Below are positions 1 to 8,697 of a stretch of 64,000 nucleotides of DNA, piece by piece; within the stretch, counting starts at the first letter, position 1, and every line of letters begins with the position of its first letter. This DNA is from Thermomicrobiales bacterium (GTDB lineage: Bacteria; Chloroflexota; Chloroflexia; Thermomicrobiales; CADCWN01), in the NCBI GenBank assembly GCA_030446685.1, contig JAUJMV010000001.1, positions 18,273 through 82,272 of the forward strand, given 5' to 3'. The notes under the pieces were generated by a model. The model did no database searches. It was not told where the DNA came from and was given only the letters and a program-made list of their open reading frames with translations. The translations under genes and the position numbers were made by a program.

Positions 1-347
1 TCCGTGCCCTGACGCGGCGCGCGGACCAGCAGCAGGCGACCCAGCTCCGCGCCGGCGATCTGCGCGTCGATCTGCTGGCCCACCGTGTCTGGCGCGACGG
101 GGCGGTGGTCGATCTCTCGCGACGCGAGTTCGCCCTGCTCGAACACCTGATGCGCCACCCCGGCCAGGTCCTTTCCCGCCAGCAGTTGCTCTCCGCGATC
201 TGGGAGTACGACTTCGACCCCGAGTCGAACGTCGTCGATGTCTACATCCGCTATCTCCGCCGCAAGATCGACCGGCCCGGCCGGCCCTCGCTGATTACCA
301 CGGTGCGCGGCGTCGGCTACCGCTTCGAGCCCCCGGCGGGGGACTGA
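1..347 (+). CDS. OmpR/PhoB-family response regulator, C-terminal part (cut by window edge)
   Basis: Only the winged-helix DNA-binding domain is inside the window; the receiver domain lies upstream. The frame is open from base 3. It shows the classic order: a beta-strand entry (RVWRDGAVVDLS), the REFALLEHLMRHPGQVLSR helix region, then VVDVYIRYLRRKID (recognition helix) and the wing TTVRGVGYRFEP, ending at TGA. Proteins of this type bind tandem direct repeats next to promoters after phosphorylation by a histidine kinase. No partner kinase is visible here. It is one of the candidate regulators for the TTNAC arrays found later in the window, though nothing in the sequence links them directly. Confidence 0.93.
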   Translation, partial: RALTRRADQQQATQLRAGDLRVDLLAHRVWRDGAVVDLSRREFALLEHLMRHPGQVLSRQQLLSAIWEYDFDPESNVVDVYIRYLRRKIDRPGRPSLITTVRGVGYRFEPPAGD

Positions 348-494
348 CGGCGGAGGGCCGGGGGCCGAGGAGGCGCGGTGTGGGATCGGGCGCCTCTGCC
401 GTCGGGGGCCGGGGCCGGCCCTCGCCCGGCGCTCACCTAATCGTCGCCCTCCTCCCCGCCGTCCCCAGCATCTCCGCCGTCCTCGTCGTCATCG

Positions 495-1133
495 TCAGCC
501 GGGGGGGGGCGGCGCGGCCGGCGGCCCCGGTGCGGGTACCGGGATCGCCGTCGCGGCGGGCGCCGGGGATGCGGCCGGCGCGGTCGCGGGATTGGCTGTC
601 GCCGCTGGCGTGTCGACTGGCGCGGTCGTCGGGTCCGGGGTGGCGCGGGGTTCGCTCACCTCGATCGCGATCGCGGTCAGGGCGCCGCGCGGCGCCAGGG
701 TGACGTTCGCCTCCCGCGCGCCGGCGATCACGAAGAAACGCCGCCGACCCTGCGAGAAGTCGAGGTCGGCCTCGGTCCAGCCCTGGTTGTGGAAGACCTC
801 GCGGTAGAAGTCGTGGACCGCGTCGAGCGGGGCCGGGGTCAGGTAGTGGGCGTCGGTGAGCAGCAACTCGCCCTGGTCGGCACGCCGATAGTGCTCGCGG
901 ATAGCGCCCGGGTAGCGGGGGAGCCCGGCGATGTCGGCCCCCGGGACGTCGCTCCGCGGCAGGGTTGGGGGCGCGGCGCGCCCGGCGGTTGATGTCGGGG
1001 CGGGGCCGTTGCCGCTCGCCGGGCGGCGCGCGATCGCGAACCAGCCCGCGCCGAAGCTGAGCAGCGCCAGGAGGAGCGCGAGCGCCACCAGCCCGCCGTG
1101 CGATGTCGGCCTTCGCGGGGGCATAGGGCCCAT
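495..1133 (-). CDS. Membrane-anchored protein with Pro/Ala-rich C-terminus, unknown function
   Basis: From the ATG at 1133 (an alternative ATG lies at 1124) the product is about 212 residues. A short basic N-terminus (PPRRPTSHGG) precedes one hydrophobic helix, LVALALLLALLSFGAGWFA, so it looks like a signal anchor. A Pro/Ser/Thr linker follows, then a compact domain containing LPRYPGAIREHYRR, LLTDAHYLTPAPLDAVHDF and NQGWTEADLDFSQGRRRFF, which reads like a small extracytoplasmic alpha/beta fold. The tail is Ala/Pro/Thr repeats. The frame ends just after a run of nine C. One base fewer would instead continue for 19 acidic residues to a stop at 437-439. No function is assigned. Confidence 0.6.
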   Translation of the reverse strand: MGPMPPRRPTSHGGLVALALLLALLSFGAGWFAIARRPASGNGPAPTSTAGRAAPPTLPRSDVPGADIAGLPRYPGAIREHYRRADQGELLLTDAHYLTPAPLDAVHDFYREVFHNQGWTEADLDFSQGRRRFFVIAGAREANVTLAPRGALTAIAIEVSEPRATPDPTTAPVDTPAATANPATAPAASPAPAATAIPVPAPGPPAAPPPPG

Positions 1134-1361
1134 CACCGGCCGTTCCGACCGACGTGTCCGGGGGTCGCTCCGTCGCGCGTTACCCGTCGTTCTCGCCCAC
1201 CCACCTCCCGCCCCGCTCGGGCCGACGCGCGGGCGGGGGTGACGAAGTCGGGGTGTCCTGACGCCAGTATGGGCGGCAAGGATGAAAGGGGGATGAGGGC
1301 GCGATGAGAAGGTTCTCATGCTCCCGCCGGCGGCTGGTTTGTGAGAGTTTGCTCATCGGCC

Positions 1362-1394
1362 TTTAAGCGAACCTTAACGGAGCCCCGCTAGTGT
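1362..1394 (+). promoter_or_regulatory. Weak TTNAC-type activator promoter
   Basis: A TTAAC half-site at 1374 lies exactly 15 bp before TAGTGT (1389-1394), with a degenerate half-site 12 bp upstream at 1362. This matches the last two positions of the phased arrays found elsewhere in the window, but the outer half-sites are missing. It would serve the P-loop gene starting at 1547. Confidence 0.35.
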
Positions 1395-1546
1395 GGGTGG
1401 TGTCACCGGGAGTGGCGCCGGCCGTCACCGGCGCTCTTCCGCTGGCGAAGCGGCGATGGCCGTTGGATCCGGGACGATGCCCGCTGGAAGGCGGCGACAG
1501 ACGGCTGTTGCCGACAGTCGCCAGGGTCTTGAGGAGGAGGACTCCC

Positions 1547-2677
1547 GTGCAGTCGCTGAACCACGATGCCGTCAAGCAGACCTACGGCGCGCGCGTGGTG
1601 CCGCTGTCGGAGATGGTCGGGGTCGCGCCGCTCGCCCACGCGCCACGGGCCGGTGACCTGATCGTCGCGGAGGTGCTGACGACCGGCCGGCACGATAAGA
1701 TCGAGGGCCGCTCCGGGCTGACGACGACCATCTTCCCCGGCAGCCGGTTCGTCGGCGTGTTCGGCAACCGCTACGCCACCGATCAGTACGAGGGGTACGT
1801 GCCGCGCGAGCCGGTGGAGGAGTGCGACCTGCTCTCGGTCGGGGGGGTCTGCGGCGCGGTCGCCTCGCGGTTCGACGGGTTCGCCGCGCCGACCCGGCTC
1901 CGGGTCGTGGGGGCGGTCCGCGACCGGCAGGGGCGGCCGCTCAACTCGCGCCGGTTCGGCCTGCCCGCCGACGATCGTGCCGGCGGGCACGACGGCCGCC
2001 GGGAGGCCGGGGTGATCCTGGTTGTCGGGTCCGCGATGAACTCGGGGAAGACGACGACGGTCGGGACGCTGGCGCGGGCGCTGACCGCCGCGGGGCGGCG
2101 GGTGGCCGCGGCGAAGGTGACCGGCACGGCGGCCGGCAAGGATGTCCGTTACTACGGCGACTGCGGGGCGAGCCCGGTCCTCGACTTCACCGACGCCGGC
2201 CATCCCTCGACCTATCTGCTCGACCCGCAGGAGCTGCTGGCGCTCGCGGCCGCGCTGATCGCGCGGCTGCGGGCCGACGGTCCCGACTACATCGTCGTCG
2301 AGATCGCCGACGGTATCTTCCAGCGGGAGACGCGGCTGCTGCTGGAGAGCGCGGACTTCCGCGCCGGCGTCGATCACGCCTTCTTCGCGGCGACCGACAG
2401 CCTGTCCGCGGAGTGCGGCGCGCGCCGCCTGCGCGAGTACGGGCTGCCGTTGCGCGCCGTGGCCGGGACGGTGACGCGCAGCCCGCTGGCGACCCGCGAG
2501 GCCGAGGAGGCGACCGGGGTCGCCTGCCTGAGCATCGGGCGCATGCTGGCGGGCGAGCTGCTGCCGCTGCTCCAGGGCGCGCGCGCGCCGGGCCGGGATA
2601 GGCTGGTGGCGACGCTGCCGCGGACCGCGGGCCTGTACGCGTTCGACGGGGCGGTGGCGGCCTTGCCGGATCGCTGA
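1547..2677 (+). CDS. P-loop NTPase-like protein (DUF1611 type)
   Basis: The frame is open further upstream, but the GTG at 1547 has a strong GAGGAGGAGG ribosome site seven bases before it, giving 376 residues. The N-terminal half (about 1-140) contains GDLIVAEVLTTGRHDKIEGR and a conserved-looking GSRFVGVFGNRYATDQYEG. The C-terminal half begins with a Walker A-like VVGSAMNSGKTTTVG around residue 165, followed by AAKVTGTAAGKDVRYYGDCG and YIVVEIADGIFQRET, as in small nucleotide-binding P-loop proteins of the MobB/DUF1611 kind. The substrate is unknown. It stands alone, preceded by a weak activator-type promoter. The P-loop call is firm; the family name is less so. Confidence 0.75.
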   Translation: MQSLNHDAVKQTYGARVVPLSEMVGVAPLAHAPRAGDLIVAEVLTTGRHDKIEGRSGLTTTIFPGSRFVGVFGNRYATDQYEGYVPREPVEECDLLSVGGVCGAVASRFDGFAAPTRLRVVGAVRDRQGRPLNSRRFGLPADDRAGGHDGRREAGVILVVGSAMNSGKTTTVGTLARALTAAGRRVAAAKVTGTAAGKDVRYYGDCGASPVLDFTDAGHPSTYLLDPQELLALAAALIARLRADGPDYIVVEIADGIFQRETRLLLESADFRAGVDHAFFAATDSLSAECGARRLREYGLPLRAVAGTVTRSPLATREAEEATGVACLSIGRMLAGELLPLLQGARAPGRDRLVATLPRTAGLYAFDGAVAALPDR

Positions 2678-2766
2678 GGGGGGAGGGCGGCGGCCCGACC
2701 GTCGAGCAGGGGTCGGCACGGCCGCGCCGCCGGGAGGCGCGGGGGTAGGCAAGCGGAGATGAGGCG

Positions 2767-4194
2767 GTGAGCCGATTGGGAGCCCTGGCGACGGATGCTG
2801 GAGTGGCCGACGCGCGTGCGGACGGGCGCCGGGCCAGCGGCGTGATGGAGCGGGAAGGGGGTGGGCGTCCGGTCGTGACGGGGCTGGTCTATCCGGGGCT
2901 GCCGCAAAACCCGGTGGACGGTCGGACGGCCGACCGGATCGTCCCGCGGGTCGCGCGCCTGCCGCGGCTGGCCCCGACGCCGGGGCGGCCGCTGCGGCTG
3001 CGCGGCGCGCTGGTGGAGGTGGTCAACCGCGGGGTGCTGGTGGAGCGCGACCCGGCGACGGGCGGGTCGCGGGGCGTGCCGATGGGGGACGCCGCGATCG
3101 GGGGCGATCCGGCGGCGGGGTTCCACGCCCGCTACCGGCCGCGGAACGGCGGCGTGCGGCCGCGCGACAACGAGCGGCTCGCCGGCGCGGGGAACGAGCA
3201 GGCGCTGGAGGGCGCGCGCTTCGGCGAGGTCAACGCCTACTACCACGCCGACCGGACGCTGGCCTACGCCAACGGCCTGCTGGCCGAACTGGGCGCCGCG
3301 TTGCTGCCGCACCTGCGGATCGTGGTGGAGAGTCACCCCTGCTCGCGCCTGCCCGGCCACGGCCAGGGCGACTGCGACCGGCGCGGCCGCAAGCCCGTCA
3401 CCTCCAGCGGCGGGCACTACCGGCGGCCCGACACGCGCAACCGCGATCCCCGCTTCGATCACGACTGGGCGGGGATGAACCCGACCGGCGAGGTCCACCT
3501 CGGCCCCGGCAACGGCCCCATCCTCGACGCCGGCGGCGCGCCGCTGCTGGTGGACGGCGCGCCCTACAACCGGAAGCCGTCGCACAACGCGGGGATCATC
3601 ATCCACGAGGTCGGCCACCACATCGTCAGCCACGTCGCCGACTTCCGCTGCAACCGGGACCGCCCGCCCGACCAGACCAGCCACCGCAAGATCCACCTGG
3701 ACGAGGGGTTCTGCGACTACTGGGCGGCGACGATCCTCGGCACGCCCGCGATCTACGCCTGGCACCGCGCGGGGGAGCCGCTCGCCGCGCGCGGCAACCG
3801 CGATCTGTCCGGCCCGCGCACGACCGCCGATTTCGTGCAGGGCGGGGACCCGCACGAGAACGGGAACATCTGGGCGTCGGCGTTGTGGGACCTGCGATCC
3901 GCGCTGGGGGCGAGCCGGCGGGCCGATCTGCTGGCGATGCAGATGCTGGTCCTCTGCGGGCGGATCGGCCCGGACAATCCGGCGCGGGACCGGGCGATCC
4001 GGGCGCGGAAGGTCCGGCGGAAGGACGAGTTCCGCGAGGGGCTGGCCCTGCTGCTGGCGGCCGACGACCTCCTCTCCGGCGGCGCGCACCGGGCGCTGAT
4101 CCGCGAGGTCTTCGCGGCGCGCGGGATCGATCTCGAGACGCCGGACCGGGCCTTCGGCCAGCGCCCAGGTCGGCACGGCCCGCCGGGGGGGTGA
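2767..4194 (+). CDS. Zinc metalloprotease with HEVGHH motif
   Basis: GTG start at 2767 behind GGAGATGAGGCG; 475 residues. The catalytic signature GIIIHEVGHHIVSH sits near residue 282, and a downstream HLDEGFCDYWAA supplies the third zinc ligand (Glu) typical of gluzincins such as the M4/M36 group. There is no signal peptide or membrane helix, so it is either cytoplasmic or exported by another route. The gene stops three bases before the ABC exporter start and so begins a tightly packed four-gene cassette with an exporter, a small membrane protein and an HTTM protein. Maturation of an exported product is a reasonable guess, but no precursor peptide was found. Confidence 0.8.
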   Translation: MSRLGALATDAGVADARADGRRASGVMEREGGGRPVVTGLVYPGLPQNPVDGRTADRIVPRVARLPRLAPTPGRPLRLRGALVEVVNRGVLVERDPATGGSRGVPMGDAAIGGDPAAGFHARYRPRNGGVRPRDNERLAGAGNEQALEGARFGEVNAYYHADRTLAYANGLLAELGAALLPHLRIVVESHPCSRLPGHGQGDCDRRGRKPVTSSGGHYRRPDTRNRDPRFDHDWAGMNPTGEVHLGPGNGPILDAGGAPLLVDGAPYNRKPSHNAGIIIHEVGHHIVSHVADFRCNRDRPPDQTSHRKIHLDEGFCDYWAATILGTPAIYAWHRAGEPLAARGNRDLSGPRTTADFVQGGDPHENGNIWASALWDLRSALGASRRADLLAMQMLVLCGRIGPDNPARDRAIRARKVRRKDEFREGLALLLAADDLLSGGAHRALIREVFAARGIDLETPDRAFGQRPGRHGPPGG

Positions 4195-4196
4195 CG

Positions 4197-5966
4197 ATGC
4201 TGGCGAAGCTGCGACGGTCGAAGACGGTGGCGACGCTGGTCCACCTGTGGCCGTTCCTCAGGCCGGAGGGCCGCTACCTCGGCTACGCGGTGGCGGTCAC
4301 GCTGGGCCTGACCGGGATCGAGGTGCTGACCCCGGTCCTGGTGGGCCTCTTCGTCGACGCGCTGCTCGGCGAGCTGGGCGACCCGGTCGGGCGGCCCTTC
4401 GGGGGCTGGACGGAGTACCGGCTGCTGCTCGCCCTGGCGGCGGCGGCACTGGCGCGCGGGGCGCTGCTAGCCTGGCAGCGCGCGCTGATGGGGCGGATCG
4501 GCCAGCGGGTGGCGGCGCGGATGCGCCGCAAGCTCTGGAGCCACCTACAGCGGCTGCCGCTCGATTACCTGCGCCGCCGCGGGCCGGGCCGGCTCCTGCT
4601 GCGCTTCATCAGCGACGCCCGCGCCGTCCAGCGCCTGGTGACCAACGGCGTCGTGCGCGTGACCCAGGATCTGCTGGTCGCGCTCGGGGTGGCGGTGGTG
4701 ATGCTGGCGATCAACTGGCGGATGGGGCTGGGGATGCTGCTGCTGGCGCCGGCCTTCGGCCTGATCTTCTGGCAGATGAACCCGCGGCTGCAGGAGGCCA
4801 GCCGCGCGACCCGCCGCCGCCGCAGCCGCCTCTCGGCCTACCTGAACGACCGGCTGGCCGGGATCGCGATCGTGAAGGCCCGGGTCGGGCACGAGGACGA
4901 GGTGGCGCGCTTCGCGGGCAAGAACCGCACCCTGACGCGGCGCGGCATCCGCCAGGCCGCGGTCGCCGCGCGGCTGCAGGGGCTGGCCGCGACGGTCGTG
5001 GCGCTGGGCGCCGTCCTGGCGCTGGCGCTGGCCTCGCGCGAGCTGGCGGCGGGCCGGTTGACCGGCGGGCAACTGGTCACCTTCTACACGCTGGTCGGCC
5101 TGCTGGGGCCGATCCTCCAGCGGGTGACGACGGCCGACCGCAACCTGCAGGAGGCGCAGATCTCGGTCGAGCGGCTGGCGACGACCCTGGCGCAGCGGCC
5201 CGAGGCCCCGCAGGGGGACCAGCGCCCGCCGCTGGTCGTCACCGACGGCACGGTCGCGTTCGAGGAGGTGTCCTTCGCTTTCCCGGACGGGCCGGCGGTG
5301 CTGGAGGGGGTGTCGCTGCTGGCGCGGCGCGGCGAGATCGTGGCGGTCGCCGGCGACAACGGCGCGGGCAAGAGCACCCTGCTGGAACTGCTGCCGCGGT
5401 TCCGCACGCCGACCGGGGGGCGGATCGCGATCGACGGCCAGGACACCGGCCAGGTGTCGCTGGCCTCGCTGCGGGCGCAGATCGGCCTGGTCGCGCAGGA
5501 GGCGCCGCTGATCGACGGGACGCTGGCCGAGAATGTTGCCTACGGGAGCGACGAGGAGGCGACGGAGGAGGGGTTGACCCTGGCCGCGCGGCTGGCCGGG
5601 CTCGACCGGGTCGTCGCCGGCCTGCCCGACGGGTGGGAGACGAGGGTGAGCGAGGGGCGGCGGTCGCTCTCGCGCGGGCAGCGGCAGCGCGTCGCGCTCG
5701 CCCGCGCGCTGCTCGGCGATCCGCCGATCCTCCTGCTGGACGAGGCGACGGCGTCGCTCGACGCGGCGACGGAGGAGGCCTTCATGGAGGAGTTGCGCGC
5801 GCTGGCCCGGCGGAAGACCGTCATCATCGCCACCCACCGCCCGGCGACGCTGCTGGCGGCCGACCGGGCCTACCGGCTCGCAGGGGGGCGCGCCGTCGAG
5901 GTGCGCCCGGCGGCGGCGCGCCAGCCGGTGCGGGTGTCGGCCGGGGGGATCGGGGGGCAGCCATGA
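4197..5966 (+). CDS. ABC exporter, fused membrane and ATPase domains
   Basis: 589 residues from ATG 4197; a GTG at 4191 is also possible and would overlap the previous stop. The N-terminal ~310 residues form the six-helix exporter domain (GYAVAVTLGLTGIEVLTPVL, LLLALAAAALARGALLAWQ, ALGVAVVMLAINWRMGLG). The C-terminal nucleotide-binding domain has Walker A GDNGAGKST, Q-loop VAQEAPLI, signature LSRGQRQRVAL, Walker B ILLLDEATASLD and switch His in IIATHRPAT. It belongs to the lipid/peptide/drug half-transporter class and would work as a homodimer. It overlaps the next start by ATGA, so translation is probably coupled. The substrate cannot be read from sequence. Confidence 0.93.
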   Translation: MLAKLRRSKTVATLVHLWPFLRPEGRYLGYAVAVTLGLTGIEVLTPVLVGLFVDALLGELGDPVGRPFGGWTEYRLLLALAAAALARGALLAWQRALMGRIGQRVAARMRRKLWSHLQRLPLDYLRRRGPGRLLLRFISDARAVQRLVTNGVVRVTQDLLVALGVAVVMLAINWRMGLGMLLLAPAFGLIFWQMNPRLQEASRATRRRRSRLSAYLNDRLAGIAIVKARVGHEDEVARFAGKNRTLTRRGIRQAAVAARLQGLAATVVALGAVLALALASRELAAGRLTGGQLVTFYTLVGLLGPILQRVTTADRNLQEAQISVERLATTLAQRPEAPQGDQRPPLVVTDGTVAFEEVSFAFPDGPAVLEGVSLLARRGEIVAVAGDNGAGKSTLLELLPRFRTPTGGRIAIDGQDTGQVSLASLRAQIGLVAQEAPLIDGTLAENVAYGSDEEATEEGLTLAARLAGLDRVVAGLPDGWETRVSEGRRSLSRGQRQRVALARALLGDPPILLLDEATASLDAATEEAFMEELRALARRKTVIIATHRPATLLAADRAYRLAGGRAVEVRPAAARQPVRVSAGGIGGQP

Positions 5967-6445
5967 GCGACGCGGCCGGCGCCCCGACGGGGAAGGGGTT
6001 CGCCAGCGCCCTGAGCCTCGCGCTGATCGGGGCGGTGCTCCTGCCGATCGCGGAGAACTGGCGGCGGAAGCCGAAGGACAGCTTCCCGCTGTCCTACTAT
6101 CCGATGTTCTGCAAGCGGCGCGGCGAGTGCGAGCGCGTCACCTACCTGGTGGGGATCGACGCGCGGGGAGGGCGCCACCTCCTCTCCTACCACTGCGCCG
6201 GGTCGGGCGGGTTGAACCAGGTCCGCCGGCAGATCCGGCGGTTCGCGCGGCGGGACGGCGCCGCCGAGGAGCTGTGCGCGTCGGTCGCGACGCGGCTCGC
6301 CCGGCGGGGGGGGCGCCACGCCGACCTGGTCGCGATCCAGCTCGTCACCGGCAAGTACCGGCTGGATGACTTCTTCGCCGGGCGGCAGGAGCCGGAGTGG
6401 GAGCGGGTGCATGCCACCTGGCGGGCGCGCGGGGTGGGGCGATGA
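5963..6445 (+). CDS. Small membrane-anchored protein coupled to HTTM gene
   Basis: 160 residues; the ATG at 5963 overlaps the exporter stop and its TGA overlaps the next ATG, so it is translationally coupled on both sides. One N-terminal helix (ASALSLALIGAVLLPIAEN) is followed by a soluble part with SFPLSYYPMFCKRRGECERV, LVGIDARGG and GSGGLNQVRRQIRRF. The Pro-Met-Phe and GLNQVRRQ motifs look conserved and I recall similar short proteins beside HTTM genes in other bacteria, but I cannot name a family. The position suggests it is an accessory subunit of the HTTM protein. No enzymatic motif is visible. Confidence 0.7.
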   Translation: MSDAAGAPTGKGFASALSLALIGAVLLPIAENWRRKPKDSFPLSYYPMFCKRRGECERVTYLVGIDARGGRHLLSYHCAGSGGLNQVRRQIRRFARRDGAAEELCASVATRLARRGGRHADLVAIQLVTGKYRLDDFFAGRQEPEWERVHATWRARGVGR

Positions 6446-7415
6446 TGGGGCTGCTCCGGGCGCTCGATCGCTTCTGGTTCGCCGGCGCGCCCGCCGCGCG
6501 GCCGGCCCTCCTGCGGGTGCTGATCGGCGGCTACCTCCTCGTCTACCTGGGGCGGCGCTACGGGATGTTGTTGCGGGTGGCCCGTTCCGACCCGGCGCTG
6601 TTCAGGCCGGTCGGCGTGGTGACGGTCCTGGAGCGGCCGCTGCCGGTGGGGGTCTTCCGGGGCCTGCTGCGCGCGACGCTGCTGGTGAACGTGGCGTTCG
6701 TCCTCGGCTGGCGGCACCGCCAGACCGGGCCGCTCTTCGCCGGGCTGCTGCTCTGGGTCATGTCCTACCGCAATTCCTGGTCGATGATCTACCACAACGA
6801 CAACGTCCTGGTGTTGCACGGGATCATCCTGGGGCTGACGCCGGCGGCGGACGCGCTCTCGCTGGACGCCGCCCGCGGCCGCGGCCCCACCCCCGATCGG
6901 GGGGCGGGGGGCCGGCGGGCGACTGGCGGCACGGCTGGCCGGTGCGACTGATGACGACCGTGACGCTGCTGACCTATTTCCTGGCGGGGGTCGCGAAGCT
7001 GGCGGGGCCGCTCGGGTCGGGATGGGCCGGCGGCGAGGCGCTGCGGGGCCAGGTCGCGGTCGACGGCCTGCGCAAGGCGCTGCTGGGCGAGGGCGCGACG
7101 CCGCTGGCCCACGCTTTGTACGACAAGGTGTGGCTCTTCCGGCTGATGGGCGCCGGCTCGCTGGTGCTGGAGCTGGCGGCGCCGCTGGCGCTGGCGGACA
7201 GGCGGCTGGCGCGCTGCTGGGCGCTCGGGGCCTGGTTGCTGCACTGGGGCATCTATGCCGTGATGGGGATCACCTTCCGCTACCAGCTCTCGGGCCTGAT
7301 CTACGCCTCGTTCTTCGACCTCGAGCGCGCGCTGGCGAGCCTGGCTCCGCCCGCCCCGATAACGCGCGGTGCTACGGCCGGCGGGCGAGGACCCAGAGCC
7401 ACGTTTCGCCGCTGA
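6442..7415 (+). CDS. HTTM-domain membrane protein (gamma-carboxylase-like), frameshifted
   Basis: Reads from ATG 6442 (second ATG at 6445) as MMGLLRALDRFWFAG, RPALLRVLIGGYLLVYLG and SWSMIYHNDNVLVLHGIIL, then runs out of frame to a TGA at 6951. A shift near 6898-6912, inside G6-type runs, restores HGWPVRLMTTVTLLTYF, GITFRYQLSGLIYASFF and the rest to 7415. Adding one base joins the halves into roughly 320 residues with several membrane helices. This matches the HTTM family, related to the membrane part of vitamin-K-dependent gamma-glutamyl carboxylase. The end overlaps the convergent methyltransferase by 44 bp. The shift may be a sequencing undercount. Confidence 0.72.
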
Positions 7416-8001
7416 TAGCGAGCCTTTCGGCGCGCTCGATAGTGAATCCGGCGCGGCGCAGGAGGGTAAGGTTGGTGTCGGCGTCGTAATGGCTCCACCA
7501 CATCGGCGCGCCCCAGCCGAGCCAGTCGCGCTCCGCGCCCTCCCAGGCGCCGATCGCCCAGTTCGCCAGGAAGCGCCCGCCGGGGCGCAGCCAGCGGGCG
7601 ATCCGCTCGGCCAGCGCCGGGTGCTCCTCGCGCGGGACGTGGATGATCGAGTAACAGGCGACGACCGCGCTGAACGAGGCGGGCGGGAAGTCGACCGCCG
7701 TCATGTCGGCGCGGCGGAAGGTGGCGCCCGGGACGTGCCGGCGGGCCAGTTCGAGTTGCCGCGCGGAGAGGTCCACGCCGGTGACGGCGAAGCGTTCCGC
7801 CAGCCACTGCGTCACCGGCACGCCCGCGCCGCAGCCGAGGTCGAGGGCCGGGGCGCCGTCCGGGAGGTCGCGCGCCAGGTCTTCGAGCAGATCGAGCAAC
7901 GCCGGGTCGAGCGGACCCTTGCCGGCGAGGTAATGCTCGGCGATCCGGTCGTAGCCGGACTCGACGATCGCCCTCGGCGCCGGATCATCCCGTGAGGCCA
8001 T
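7372..8001 (-). CDS. Class I SAM-dependent methyltransferase
   Basis: 209 residues from ATG 8001. The SAM-binding motif ALDLGCGAGVPVTQWLAERF is near residue 52, followed by the acidic strand end VTGVDLSARQLELARR, then RADMTAVDFPPASFSAVVAC (motif III region) and LRPGGRFLANWAIG. This order is typical of small-molecule Rossmann methyltransferases of the Methyltransf_11/25 type. It starts three bases after the end of the HAD gene, so the two form a pair read on the minus strand. The substrate is unknown. Confidence 0.88.
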   Translation of the reverse strand: MASRDDPAPRAIVESGYDRIAEHYLAGKGPLDPALLDLLEDLARDLPDGAPALDLGCGAGVPVTQWLAERFAVTGVDLSARQLELARRHVPGATFRRADMTAVDFPPASFSAVVACYSIIHVPREEHPALAERIARWLRPGGRFLANWAIGAWEGAERDWLGWGAPMWWSHYDADTNLTLLRRAGFTIERAERLAISGETWLWVLARRP

Positions 8002-8004
8002 CGC

Positions 8005-8652
8005 TCATCGCCCGGCGATCAGCGCCGGTAGGCCGCCCAAGTCGTCCACGACGGTGGCGGCCTCCGCGCCGGGCGGGAGCGGCAGGCCGAGGCGGTTGGC
8101 CCAGACGACCGGCATCCCGGCGCCCAGCGCCCCGCCCACGTCGAAGGGGGAGCCGGCGACGAAGAGGACGCGCTCCGGCGGGAGGCCGAGCCCGGCGAGG
8201 GCCAGGCGATAGGGTCGCGGATCGGGCTTGTAGGCGCCGGCCCGCTCGGCGGTCGCCACCACGGCGAAGGCCGCTTCGAGCGTCGCCACCGCCACGCCCG
8301 CGAGGGCCTCCGAGCAGTTGGTGGCGATGGCGAGCGGCAGCCGCAGCGCGCGGAGGGTCGCCGGCACCTCCGGCCAGGGGGTCAGCTCGCCCCAGCGGGC
8401 CAGCAACCGCCCGGCCAGCGCCGGGGGCAGACCGGCCTCGCGCGCCGCCTCGGCGATGATCCCCTCGTAGGGCCGGTAGTCGCCCGCCGCCGACGTGCCG
8501 CGGAGATAGGCCTGCCGCCAGGCCCGCCCCCGGCCGCCGTACCCCGCCTCCGCCGCGACCGCGTCCCACAGCGACCAGGAGTCGAGCAGCGCCGTCAGCA
8601 GATCGAAGCAGACCGCCTCCACGGCGAAGGGCGGCCCGGCCTCCTCATCCAT
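8005..8652 (-). CDS. HAD-superfamily hydrolase, haloacid-dehalogenase-like
   Basis: From ATG 8652 (GAGAGG ribosome site; an ATG at 8676 is also possible) the product is 215 residues. The motif I Asp lies in AVCFDLLTALLDSW; the usual second Asp is replaced, as in dehalogenase-type rather than phosphatase-type HADs. Motif II is LAIATNCSEAL, motif III Lys is in AGAYKPDPRPY, and motif IV is VAGSPFDVGGALGAGM, the SPxDVxGA form of type II haloacid dehalogenases. The neighbours do not indicate a halogenated substrate, so the enzyme class is inferred from motifs alone. Confidence 0.82.
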   Translation of the reverse strand: MDEEAGPPFAVEAVCFDLLTALLDSWSLWDAVAAEAGYGGRGRAWRQAYLRGTSAAGDYRPYEGIIAEAAREAGLPPALAGRLLARWGELTPWPEVPATLRALRLPLAIATNCSEALAGVAVATLEAAFAVVATAERAGAYKPDPRPYRLALAGLGLPPERVLFVAGSPFDVGGALGAGMPVVWANRLGLPLPPGAEAATVVDDLGGLPALIAGR

Positions 8653-8697
8653 CCCGCTCAACCTCTCTCCCCGCATCGCGCCAGGATCCGATGGTCG

